A DNA stretch of 64,000 nucleotides from Granulicella sp. (GTDB taxonomy: Bacteria > Acidobacteriota > Terriglobia > Terriglobales > Acidobacteriaceae): contig JANYLK010000180.1 in NCBI GenBank assembly GCA_025357875.1, positions 23,985-87,984 on the forward strand, given 5' to 3'. Below, one piece after another: positions 27,775 to 38,509 of the stretch; within the stretch, counting starts at the first letter, position 1; each line of letters starts with the position of its first letter. The notes below the pieces were generated by a model. It ran no database searches, was not told the origin of the DNA, and worked only from the letters and a program-made list of their open reading frames with translations. The position numbers and the translations under genes are program-made.

Positions 27775-29552
27775 ATCCGCTTCACACCAATTTCAGCTAC
27801 ACCCGCGGGCGAGAGACCTTAGCGCGCGCCCTGGTGCTGCGTCGTACCTGGCCGGTGGTGCTGGATCTCTGCGTCGCCGCGATCGGGCTCGCGATCTTCT
27901 ATGCAATTGTGCGCATCGCCATGCTGTGGGCCGGTCCGCCATCGGAGCAGATGGTTGTATCGCTCAGCCCGAGCGCTCTGCCCATGTATGCGTTCTATTC
28001 GCTGGTTCGCATCTTTCTGGCGTACGTACTCAGCATCGTCTTCGCCGTGAGCTATGGATATCTCGCGGCCTACAACACACGCGTAGAAGCGATCATGATC
28101 GCCGTGCTCGACATCCTGCAGTCGATTCCTGTTCTCAGCTTTCTGCCGCCAGTAATGCTCGCGATGATTGCGCTCTTCCCTACTCGCCACTTAGGTGTCG
28201 AACTGGGCGCGATCATCCTGCTCTTCACCGGCGCCGTATGGAACATGGCCTTCAGCTTTTACTCCTCCATCAAGAGCATCCCGCGCGAACTGTGTGAGGC
28301 AGCCGACGTCAACCGCTTCTCATGGCTCCAGCGCCTGGTCCAATTAGAGCTCCCTTACGCCGCCATCGGCCTGGTTTGGAATTCCATCATGTCGGTAGCC
28401 GGCGCCTGGTTCACCCTGATGGCGTGCGAGATGTTTCACTTCGGATCGAAAGACTTTCGCCTTCCCGGACTCGGCTCCTACCTGCAGACCGCAGCCGATG
28501 TGAAGGACGGTAAGGCAATCGCGTGCGGCCTGATCACGATGATTGCGATTATCGTCGCCATCGACCAGTTCATCTGGCGGCCTCTGATCGCGTGGAGCGA
28601 CAAGTTCAAGTTCGAGCAGGTAGAAAGCTCGCAGCACGTAACCTCTCCGCTGCTGCACCTCTTCACCCACTCCAATGTTCTTGCATCGATTGCGCGACAC
28701 ACCACCGAGCCGCTCAACGAAGCAATCTACATCAACCTCGCCAACCGCCGCCGCAAACAGGTCGCACAATTAGCCGCGCATCCCCCGACATCCCCCGGCA
28801 CCGGCTCCAGGGTGACCATGTGGATAGTGGCTGCCCTATTGGGCGCCGCCGTCCTCATCGCCGCGCAGCACGCGCTTGAGTTAGTCCGGCCAGTCACCGG
28901 CGCCCAGTATGTCGAGCTGCTCAAGGGTGCGGGCGCAACATTCCTCCGCGTCAATTTCTCGCTCCTCCTCGCAGCAGCGTGGACAATCCCTGTAGGCGTC
29001 GCAATTGGCTCACACCCGCCTCTCGCAAGACTTGCTCAACCCCTCGCGCAAATCGCAGCCTCCGTACCCGCGACCGCGCTCTTCCCCGTCGTCCTCCTCG
29101 TGCTGATCCGGCTCGGCGGCGGAATCGGCATCGGATCCATTGCCCTGATGCTCCTCGGCACCCAGTGGTACATCTTGTTCAACGTCATCGCCGGCGCGAT
29201 GGCAATTCCCACCGACCTCAAAGAAGTCGCAACTCTCTTCCGCTTCTCGAACGTAGAACGCTGGAGAAAATTGATCCTGCCCGGAATCTTTCCTTTTCTT
29301 GTAACCGGAATGGTTACAGCCTCCGGCGGCGCCTGGAATGCCAGCATCTTCGCCGAGTACTTCACCCTGAACGGCAAGACCCTCACGACCCTCGGCCTCG
29401 GCGAGCAGATCAACGCAGCCACCGCTGAAGGCCAATTTCCAATCATCCTGCTGGGCACGATCCTTATCTCGCTCATGGTGGTCACCACCAACCGCCTGCT
29501 GTGGCGCCGTCTCTACAGACTCGCCGAATCCCGCTACCGCCTCGAAGGCTGA
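27771..29552 (+). CDS. ABC transporter permease with two fused BPD_transp_1-like halves
   Basis: 593 aa with two permease-like halves (ILQSIPVLSFLPPVMLAMIALFP... and ...QIAASVPATALFPVVLLVLIRLGG); GTGA overlap with ATPase gene. Confidence 0.9.
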   Translation: MNPLHTNFSYTRGRETLARALVLRRTWPVVLDLCVAAIGLAIFYAIVRIAMLWAGPPSEQMVVSLSPSALPMYAFYSLVRIFLAYVLSIVFAVSYGYLAAYNTRVEAIMIAVLDILQSIPVLSFLPPVMLAMIALFPTRHLGVELGAIILLFTGAVWNMAFSFYSSIKSIPRELCEAADVNRFSWLQRLVQLELPYAAIGLVWNSIMSVAGAWFTLMACEMFHFGSKDFRLPGLGSYLQTAADVKDGKAIACGLITMIAIIVAIDQFIWRPLIAWSDKFKFEQVESSQHVTSPLLHLFTHSNVLASIARHTTEPLNEAIYINLANRRRKQVAQLAAHPPTSPGTGSRVTMWIVAALLGAAVLIAAQHALELVRPVTGAQYVELLKGAGATFLRVNFSLLLAAAWTIPVGVAIGSHPPLARLAQPLAQIAASVPATALFPVVLLVLIRLGGGIGIGSIALMLLGTQWYILFNVIAGAMAIPTDLKEVATLFRFSNVERWRKLILPGIFPFLVTGMVTASGGAWNASIFAEYFTLNGKTLTTLGLGEQINAATAEGQFPIILLGTILISLMVVTTNRLLWRRLYRLAESRYRLEG

Positions 29553-29570
29553 CTCCGAAGACTCACTGTG

Positions 29571-30397
29571 CAGACCGACGCACCCAGACCGTTCCTGTAT
29601 CCTTCTGGGAGCGATGCGGCGGACGATTCCGAGCCTATGTGTCCCAAGGAACTTTTTTGCGGAAAGCCGCACTCGTTTCAATCTTTGCCGGCCTGGTATC
29701 TCTGCCATATCTTGGTGGCGCCGTCATGGGCCAGGAATCCACCAGTGTTTCCGGTATCCAAAGCTTCGGTTTCTCATCCTCCTACAGCCCTGACTCCAGC
29801 CACATCCTGATCGGCGAGTCCGAGCATCGACGCATCTGGACGCTCGGTGCCGAATACACGCACCGCCTACACCAGCAGTCGCTCTTCCGCCTCGACTACG
29901 AAGGTTCGTTGATTCCCATCTACGAGGAGACCGATCCAACCGTAGTTGGCACCAAGTTCACCCTCGCCGGCCAGGATTTCTTTACGCGGCTTGCTCCCGT
30001 GCGCGTCGTCTCCGTAGCTCACGGTCCGGTCGGCAGCGCTGCAACCGGGCTTACTGCCAGCGTGCCTATCTACGCGCTCTCGGGACGGCAGAATACTTAC
30101 GCCGCAGCCTTCTCCCCCCTAGGAGTAAGGATGAGCGCTCTCCCGCGTTGGCGCCTCCAGCCAAGTTTCGCCGTCGACTTGGGCGCCGTTTTCTCCGCGC
30201 GAGATATCCCGGTCGATCATGCCGCCCAGTTCAATTACATAATCGCGATGGGTCCCGGTCTCCAGTTCTTCGGCGATAACCATCTCTCCTGGCGCCTCGA
30301 GTACCTCTATCGCCACGTGTCGAACGCCGGCCGCGGAGCGCAGAATCCCGGCGTCGATCAGGGCGTCGTCCGCGTCACCGTCAGCCGCCACCGCTAG
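29571..30397 (+). CDS. outer-membrane acyloxyacyl hydrolase/PagL-like lipid A deacylase (start uncertain)
   Basis: C-terminal LEYLYRHVSNAGRGAQNPGVDQGVVRVTVSRHR resembling the PagL HxSN..G region; beta-barrel-like alternation. Confidence 0.65.
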
Positions 30398-30418
30398 CCG
30401 GAATGCTAATCTAACCTC

Positions 30419-31114
30419 ATGAAGTTCGGCGTTCTGGTGTTCCCCGGATCCAACTGCGACCACGATACGCACCACGCCCTCGGCGGCGTGCTGGGCCAGC
30501 CCGTAACCTATCTCTGGCACCAGTCGCACGACCTCGAGGGCTGCGACGCTATCCTTGTTCCCGGCGGTTTTGCCTACGGAGACTACCTGCGTACCGGAGC
30601 CATCGCGCGCTTCGCTCCAATCATGCAGAGCGTCCGGCGATTCGCAGGCACGGGCGGCCTGGTCATGGGAATCTGCAACGGTTTCCAGATCCTATGCGAA
30701 GCCGCACTGCTTCCCGGCGCGCTGATGCGCAACGCAGGCCAGCGCTATATCTGCCGCCAACTTCATCTCCGCGTCGAGACTCCAAACTCCCCATTCACCG
30801 ACGGACTAACCCAGGGGCAGGTCCTCCGCATGCCCATTGGACACATGGAGGGCAACTACTTCTGCGACGCCCCCACGCTCGACACGCTCAAGCGCGACGA
30901 CCGCATCGCCTTGCGCTACGCCACCGCACTGGGTGAGATCACGGGCGAGGCAAACCCAAATGGCTCGCTGGAAAATATCGCCGGAATTCTCAGCGAAGGC
31001 CGCAACGTCCTCGGCATGATGCCTCACCCGGATCGCTCCAGCGAGGCCCTGCTTGGCTCGACCGACGGGCTTTTGCTCTTTCAGTCCTTGGCTCGCAGTC
31101 TCGCGGCAGCGTAG
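30419..31114 (+). CDS. purQ: phosphoribosylformylglycinamidine synthase subunit I
   Basis: [71 protein letters not shown]. Confidence 0.96.
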   Translation: MKFGVLVFPGSNCDHDTHHALGGVLGQPVTYLWHQSHDLEGCDAILVPGGFAYGDYLRTGAIARFAPIMQSVRRFAGTGGLVMGICNGFQILCEAALLPGALMRNAGQRYICRQLHLRVETPNSPFTDGLTQGQVLRMPIGHMEGNYFCDAPTLDTLKRDDRIALRYATALGEITGEANPNGSLENIAGILSEGRNVLGMMPHPDRSSEALLGSTDGLLLFQSLARSLAAA

Positions 31115-31218
31115 CTCCTGCTAGCTCGATACACCTCACGCTCTAACCGCATCGCATGACATAGCCGCGGCCACGATTCCGGTGCTGTCCTCGAGGCGGA
31201 GTTACTCTGACGGGTGCA

Positions 31219-32022
31219 ATGGTAGACATACATCATCATCTTCTTCCCGGACTGGACGACGGCTCCGACAGCATCGAAACCTCGGTCGCGATGGCCAGGC
31301 AAGCCGCCGCCGATGGCATCACCCACATCGTTTGCACTCCTCATGCGAACGGTCAGTACACCTACGATCCAGCCGTCAACGCCGCTAAGACCGACGAACT
31401 CCGCACGCGTCTAGCCAGCGAGGGTATCCCACTCACACTAGGCAGCGGCTGCGACTTTCATCTTTCCTTCGATAACGTGAACGATGCCAAAAAGGATGCC
31501 GCGCGATTCAGCATCAACGGGCTCGGCTACCTCCTGGTCGAGGTACCGGACTACGGTCTTCCCCCCGGGCTAACCGAAACTTTTTACGAACTCCAACTCG
31601 CGGGACTGACTCCGATCCTCACCCATCCCGAACGCAATCCAACATTGCAGAAAGAGCCCGCCCGCCTGATGGAATGGCTGCGTGGTGGCGTGCTCATTCA
31701 AGTGACTGCGGATTCGCTGACCGGGCACAAGGGCAAACACGCGCAGCGCATGGCCCAAGACCTGCTGGAGAAACGCTGGGTCCACTTTCTCGCTACCGAC
31801 GCACACAACACCACTTCCCGTCCCCCGCGTATGCGCGACGCCCACGATCTGGTCGCGACTAAGTACAGCGCAAGCTACGCCCACGCTCTCTGCCTCACGA
31901 ATCCGCTAGCCGTCTTTCTAGGCAAGCAGTTCGAAGTGGAGGATGAACCCCGCACCCTCTTTGAAGACGTGAAGGAACCCAACTGGTGGCAGCGAGTCGC
32001 CGCCGTCTTGAACCGCCGCTAG
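31219..32022 (+). CDS. CpsB/CapC-type tyrosine-protein phosphatase (PHP family)
   Basis: MVDIHHHLLPGLDDGSDSIETSVAMARQAAADGITHIVCTPHANGQY...LTHPERN...FLATDAHN. Confidence 0.88.
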   Translation: MVDIHHHLLPGLDDGSDSIETSVAMARQAAADGITHIVCTPHANGQYTYDPAVNAAKTDELRTRLASEGIPLTLGSGCDFHLSFDNVNDAKKDAARFSINGLGYLLVEVPDYGLPPGLTETFYELQLAGLTPILTHPERNPTLQKEPARLMEWLRGGVLIQVTADSLTGHKGKHAQRMAQDLLEKRWVHFLATDAHNTTSRPPRMRDAHDLVATKYSASYAHALCLTNPLAVFLGKQFEVEDEPRTLFEDVKEPNWWQRVAAVLNRR

Positions 32023-32120
32023 CATGAATTAGTTAGCACGTAAATAAAGTGTCATCCGGAGCGGAATTCGGCGCGCACTTGTGTTTAACGCAGTCAAAGG
32101 GCCTGCGCTTTTTGGCCACG

Positions 32121-32882
32121 TTACAACCCCAGTCCACCGTCCACCGCCATCAATTGCCCCGTGATGAAATGCGGCCCGGTAGCAAAGAACATCACCGCCT
32201 CCGCCACATCCTCCGCCTTCCCATTCCTCCGCATCGGAGTCTTCTCCGCGAACTGCACGTACGCCTCGCCAACCTCACCCTGCACGATCATTCCCGGCGC
32301 AACACAGTTCACGCTGATCTCCGGCGCCCAAGCCTTCGCCATCGTCTGCGACAACATGTGCAGCGCCGCCTTGGACGTGCAGTAGTGCGCATGCGTCGCC
32401 CACGGATGAATACCCCCCAACGACCCAATGTTAATGATCCGCCCCCCCGCCTCGCGTAGCTGCGGATAAGCCGCCTGAGCCACAAGAAAGGGGGCGCGCG
32501 TGTTTGTCGCGAACATCTGGTCCCACTGCTCTACAGAGATGCTCTCCAGCGCAGCCGGCTCAAATAAGCCTGCGTTATTAACGAGAACGTCCAACCGTCC
32601 GAATTCCAAGACTATCGCCGCGACCATCTCGCGGATGCTCTCCGGATCGCCAAGGTCGGTTCGCACCGCAAACGCATCGACATCAAGCCGGGCAAGTTCG
32701 CGTACAGTGTCTTCCGCCTCAACCTGCGAACCTTTGTAAGTGATCGCAACATTCGCACCACCGGCCGCAAGCCGCAGCGCAATCGCCCGGCCAATCCTCT
32801 TCGCCCCGCCGGTCACCAGCGCAGTCTTATCGGCAAGCGGGCGCGGCGCCCTTCGTTCTCCTCTAGTGTGGGACTTCGGCAT
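32121..32882 (-). CDS. SDR family oxidoreductase
   Basis: ALVTGGAKRIGRAIALRLAAGGA, LVNNAGLF, HYCTSKAALHML. Confidence 0.88.
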   Translation of the reverse strand: MPKSHTRGERRAPRPLADKTALVTGGAKRIGRAIALRLAAGGANVAITYKGSQVEAEDTVRELARLDVDAFAVRTDLGDPESIREMVAAIVLEFGRLDVLVNNAGLFEPAALESISVEQWDQMFATNTRAPFLVAQAAYPQLREAGGRIINIGSLGGIHPWATHAHYCTSKAALHMLSQTMAKAWAPEISVNCVAPGMIVQGEVGEAYVQFAEKTPMRRNGKAEDVAEAVMFFATGPHFITGQLMAVDGGLGL

Positions 32883-32892
32883 CACGAACCGG

Positions 32893-33453
32893 CTACAACT
32901 TCGGCTTGCTGCCGGAGCTGGACGACGGCGTAACCGCAGCCGCCTTCTTCGGTCGGATCGGCTCCTGCACACCCGGACTCATCTGCGCAGCCTTGCCCTG
33001 GTTGTCCACGTAGGTCGAAATCTGCTCTCGCGGCCGAATCATCGGGATGACGATTGACCGGTTCGCCTCCTTGACGATGTAGTCCTCGGCGTAGGTAGCA
33101 AACCCGTCCGCAAGTACCTGGATGCGTACTGAGCTGCCGGTCGGGATCACGTCGATCGATACTTTGCCATCCTGATGCGTCTTGACTTCCAGATTGCCCT
33201 CATCCACCCCGTCCTTCACCGGATGGAAGATTACGTGGGCGCCATCAATCGGCTTCTTATTAAAACCCTTGAGCACAGTCACCTCAATGTGCGACGTCTC
33301 AGGCGGCGACTTATACTTGCGGCCGTGCTGCTCGGCCTTCGGGTTGTCTTCGTCCTGCGCGAATACATGCCTCGGCGCAACGGACGCGATTGTGAGCAGC
33401 GATACAGCGATACCAAGGAAGAAAGCGACACGAGAGTATTTACGAAACACCAT
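32893..33453 (-). CDS. exported carboxypeptidase-regulatory-like domain protein
   Basis: Signal peptide; IEVTVLKGFNKKPIDGAHVIFHPVKDG...VRIQVLADGFATYAEDYIV. Confidence 0.7.
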   Translation of the reverse strand: MVFRKYSRVAFFLGIAVSLLTIASVAPRHVFAQDEDNPKAEQHGRKYKSPPETSHIEVTVLKGFNKKPIDGAHVIFHPVKDGVDEGNLEVKTHQDGKVSIDVIPTGSSVRIQVLADGFATYAEDYIVKEANRSIVIPMIRPREQISTYVDNQGKAAQMSPGVQEPIRPKKAAAVTPSSSSGSKPKL

Positions 33454-33518
33454 TTCGTAATTTTACGCCAGTCCTGCTTCATAGCAGTGGACTTCAGCTT
33501 TAATCCAGTGGCCTGGAG

Positions 33519-33603
33519 TAGCAGCGGGCTTTAGCCGCAGTTAGTAGCGGCCCTCAGCCGCAGTTAGCAGCGAGCTTCAGCCGCAATTAGCCGCGGGCTT
33601 CAG
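33519..33603. repeat. 23-bp tandem repeat, about 3.7 copies
   Basis: TAGCAGCGGGCTTTAGCCGCAGT / TAGTAGCGGCCCTCAGCCGCAGT / TAGCAGCGAGCTTCAGCCGCAAT / TAGCCGCGGGCTTCAG; each unit has a GCGG...CCGC-type self-complement. Confidence 0.9.
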
Positions 33604-33642
33604 AGCCTGCTGAAGAGGCGCAGAAAGTCTCGTTCCTGAGAT

Positions 33643-33666
33643 ATGCCGGGACCTTAGACCCGGCAT
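33643..33666. repeat. perfect inverted repeat ATGCCGGG-n8-CCCGGCAT
   Basis: Read directly. Confidence 0.8.
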
Positions 33667-33930
33667 CACCAGCTCAGAATTAGCCGTCCGTTTAGCCACT
33701 GGAATATGCCTTCTGCGCGCCAAAGATCGGAGTCTTCCTTTCCAGCCCCTCTTTGCCCTCGGCCGTGTATTCGCGTACCGAGCCGGAGCGCGCTTGATTC
33801 CCCGCCCCTGCACCAAGCCGTTTGACACGGACTTGTAGTGCAAGATGAGCCTAACCCCCTCCGTTGCAACGGGATAGTTTAGCGTCGGCGGGACTTGAGC
33901 GCCTTTCACTCATATTTCACACTCGAAGGG

Positions 33931-33986
33931 TTGACAGGTCGCCTCATCATGTCCTATTGTTAGCAATCGAAGGACTCGAGTGCTAA
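33931..33986 (+). promoter_or_regulatory. groE promoter and CIRCE (HrcA operator)
   Basis: TTGACA at 33931 with TATTGT 18 bp downstream; CIRCE TTAGCAATC-N9-GAGTGCTAA at 33960-33986 (one mismatch to consensus). Confidence 0.92.
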
Positions 33987-34103
33987 CGCACCTCTGAGAC
34001 CTGATTCCCACGGTGCAAAGATTGCCCGGCGACGTGCCGAGGCACCCGTAGCCCGTACCCAAAACTGCAGCCAACATTTCTTTCAACGAAGGAGACACAC
34101 GCA

Positions 34104-34403
34104 ATGGCAACAACAAAGTTTACCCCCCTGCACGACCGGATTCTTGTCCGTCGTCTGGAAGAGGGCGAGAGCGTCCGTGGCGGCATCATCATCCCCGATT
34201 CAGCCAAAGAAAAGCCCCAGCAGGGCGAAGTCATCGCGGTTGGCAAGGGCAAATCCAACGACGAGGGCAAAGTATTCCCGCTCGACGTCAAGGCTGGCGA
34301 CACCATCCTGTTCGGCAAGTACTCAGGTACCGAGATCAAGCTGGACGCTGAAGAGTTCCTCATCATGCGCGAAGAAGAAGTCCTCGGCATAGTCAAGAAG
34401 TAG
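34104..34403 (+). CDS. groES: co-chaperonin GroES
   Basis: [40 protein letters not shown]...; GGAG RBS. Confidence 0.98.
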   Translation: MATTKFTPLHDRILVRRLEEGESVRGGIIIPDSAKEKPQQGEVIAVGKGKSNDEGKVFPLDVKAGDTILFGKYSGTEIKLDAEEFLIMREEEVLGIVKK

Positions 34404-34493
34404 GCACTTCGTGCCGTTCTCGACCGCTTAGCGGTGAAGACAACGACCACGAATACTTCGGTTCTGCAACAACAAAATTTTCGATCGGCGTAA

Positions 34494-36185
<1,692 letters not shown>

Positions 36186-36215
36186 GCCTCCCTGCTCTAC
36201 AAAACGCAATCAAAC

Positions 36216-36250
36216 AAGCCCCGAAGCGAATCACTTGCTTCGGGGCTTTC
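36216..36250 (+). terminator. rho-independent terminator after groEL
   Basis: AAGCCCCGAAGC-gaatcactt-GCTTCGGGGCTTTCC. Confidence 0.9.
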
Positions 36251-36290
36251 CTTATGCAACCAATCTTTCCCGAAAAACCTTTGCTCAGTA

Positions 36291-36314
36291 CGCAAGCTAG
36301 TACGTATACTTGCG
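36291..36314. promoter_or_regulatory. candidate operator, inverted repeat upstream of 36387 gene
   Basis: CGCAAG-ctagtacgtata-CTTGCG with internal TACGTA. Confidence 0.35.
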
Positions 36315-36386
36315 CGGTTCCTGCTCACAGCGTTCCAACGCACCTAAACACATATTTTCACCATAATGAATTGACAAGGAGATCGT

Positions 36387-36863
36387 ATGGGAAAAATCAA
36401 CATAGGCCGTGTTTTGCTCGGAGGCATCGTTGCCGGGCTTGTTGCCGATGTCCTGGGTTATCTGGTCGACGGCCTGTTGCTTGCGCCCCGCTGGGGTGAC
36501 GAGCTGATGGCTCTTGGGCGCGAAGACTTTATTCCGGCCCAATTGATCTGGTTCAACGTGCTAGGACTCATCGGAGGCATCGCAGTTATCTGGATCTACG
36601 CTGCCATCCGACCACGGTTCGGCGCCGGCCCGATGACTGCAGTCTTCGCTGGCCTGGTCGTTTGGGTTGTGGGATCGCTTATCCCGAATGTCAGCTTCAT
36701 GCTGGTAGTCGGCCTTTTTTCTCACCGCCTGGCCGCGTACACAACAGCTGGCGCATTGGTCGAGATTGTAGCTGGCGCGCTCGCAGGCGCCACTCTCTAC
36801 AAGGAACCCGTTCGGCAGTCGGTTCCATCCGATCAAGTCCGGACCACGCCGCGCACACATTGA
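36387..36863 (+). CDS. small polytopic membrane protein
   Basis: AAGGAGATCGT RBS; glycine/alanine-rich TM helices (VLLGGIVAGLVADVLGYLVDGLLL). Confidence 0.7.
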   Translation: MGKINIGRVLLGGIVAGLVADVLGYLVDGLLLAPRWGDELMALGREDFIPAQLIWFNVLGLIGGIAVIWIYAAIRPRFGAGPMTAVFAGLVVWVVGSLIPNVSFMLVVGLFSHRLAAYTTAGALVEIVAGALAGATLYKEPVRQSVPSDQVRTTPRTH

Positions 36864-36883
36864 TTCGTGTGACCAGCACGCCC

Positions 36884-37426
36884 TTACTTGATATGAAAGT
36901 GTGATTGAAACTCGAGAATCAGCCCGCGCACAACCACCGGCCACGGCAAATCCTGAGTGCCGGAAAATGTCTCTGCCCACACTAAATTCCCGCGTGTGCC
37001 GTCGGTCGCGGCAGTATAGACACGCAGCGTACCCAGCTCCGCGTTTCCCGCCCCATTGACGATTCCAGACGGATCAATGGGCATCATCAGAAAAATTAGA
37101 TCTGCCGGAACACCTTTGGTCGCAATCGACTTATTCAGCTTCTTCGTCAACAGATCCATCAACTGGCTTCGCGCCACACCATCCGCATTGTGAGCCTCCA
37201 CCGAGACTGTCTTCGCCCTCAGGAGCATAGCCTGAAAGGCTGCGCCATCGCAGCGGTATACGTGGTCTTTCAACGTGCAGCTGGCAGTATCTTTTGAGTC
37301 AGGCTCATTCTGAGCCCGCAGCGCCGCGGGTGACAGTAGGCATAAGAAACTTGCTGCAATGAGCATCCACGTTAGCAGACCTGATCCACGCCCAAACGCG
37401 CCGACAACAAACAACCCTTTTATCAT
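36884..37426 (-). CDS. exported hypothetical protein
   Basis: Signal peptide at MIKGLFVV...; CTLKDHVYRCDGAAFQAMLLRAKTVSVEAHNADGVARSQLMDLLTKKLNKS. Confidence 0.6.
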   Translation of the reverse strand: MIKGLFVVGAFGRGSGLLTWMLIAASFLCLLSPAALRAQNEPDSKDTASCTLKDHVYRCDGAAFQAMLLRAKTVSVEAHNADGVARSQLMDLLTKKLNKSIATKGVPADLIFLMMPIDPSGIVNGAGNAELGTLRVYTAATDGTRGNLVWAETFSGTQDLPWPVVVRGLILEFQSHFHIK

Positions 37427-37477
37427 GCCCAACGTCGTACTCCGTGCTTCCGGAACGAACCTCTCCACATCTGCTGA

Positions 37478-38434
37478 CTATTCCTGGTTACCCGGACGCA
37501 CTTCTTCCGGTGCATGAAGCTTGGTCTTCGCGGCAGAAAACTTCACGCGCACCATATCCCGCTGCGGATTATTGCCCATGGGGGCATTAAATGTTGCGAT
37601 GTAGGTCTCTGCGACCGCATGTTGAAACTGAGCTAGAAACGGGGCCATCGAAACTGGATTACCACTACCTTGCCAATAGTTAATGCCGCCAGTTCCCTGC
37701 GTCAGTTGCGCGAGATAACTCTGACCGCTGTTGTTCGCCGAATCGCCGCGCATGCCGGCGCCGCCGTAGTAGATCGTATACACGGCAACCCCAGCTCGCT
37801 GCGCGTCCGTCACTGCAGCGGCAACGTAAGGGCTGTCCTGATTCATAATGCTGGTACTTCCGTTGTATGGATCAACTCCATCGGAAAGCATCAGCACAAA
37901 TCGTGCTTTGTGCCGCGATGCAGTTCCAATCTCGTTTCCATCTGACGATGAACCAGCGACGGGCCAATGCTTCACAAAGTCCGACAGGCACAGGTATGGG
38001 CTCGCGCTCATGCCGGGCAAACCATCGGGCAAATGAAGTGTTGAAGCTGCCAACTCGTGATCCGTGCTAAAGGGCTGCTGCGATACGACGCGACCAAACT
38101 GCATGAAGCCGACCAGTACCTCAACGCCAGGCGGCAAGGTACGAACAAATTTTCGCAGATTGTCGAGCTCACGCCCAACGCTCTCGCGCAAGCCATCGTC
38201 GATTAGTAAAGCCACCTGGGCATTGCCAGGAACCACAGACTCCCACGCCGTCAGTGGCCCTTTGTGGTCATTGACGGAGACGATCACCGCGGATGCATTT
38301 TCCGGCGGCGTTGACTTGGCATCAACGGTAACCAGTACCTGCGTCGGCACCGGACCTTCCCGCTGGGCTGGTGCAGCATTGCTTGACACTAGGGCGGCTG
38401 TAACGAGTAATCCGAATTGCAAAATGATTTTCAT
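37478..38434 (-). CDS. exported VWA-like (VWFA-related) protein
   Basis: VALLIDDGLRESVGRELDNLRKFV, ARFVLMLSDGVDPYNG, VAVYTIYYGG, TYIATFNAP. Confidence 0.75.
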   Translation of the reverse strand: MKIILQFGLLVTAALVSSNAAPAQREGPVPTQVLVTVDAKSTPPENASAVIVSVNDHKGPLTAWESVVPGNAQVALLIDDGLRESVGRELDNLRKFVRTLPPGVEVLVGFMQFGRVVSQQPFSTDHELAASTLHLPDGLPGMSASPYLCLSDFVKHWPVAGSSSDGNEIGTASRHKARFVLMLSDGVDPYNGSTSIMNQDSPYVAAAVTDAQRAGVAVYTIYYGGAGMRGDSANNSGQSYLAQLTQGTGGINYWQGSGNPVSMAPFLAQFQHAVAETYIATFNAPMGNNPQRDMVRVKFSAAKTKLHAPEEVRPGNQE

Positions 38435-38509
38435 ACCTACTGATTAGACGTGTGCGGGGCCGGATCGACGCACCAGTACCAATTCAGGCCCCGCACCGCA
38501 AATCGACGT

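Noticed and set aside
33519-33603. CRISPR array
   Set aside because: Repeats are contiguous 23-bp tandem units without unique spacers and no cas genes nearby.
33577-33909. 110-aa minus-strand ORF upstream of groES
   Set aside because: Overlaps tandem/inverted repeats, no family features or RBS.
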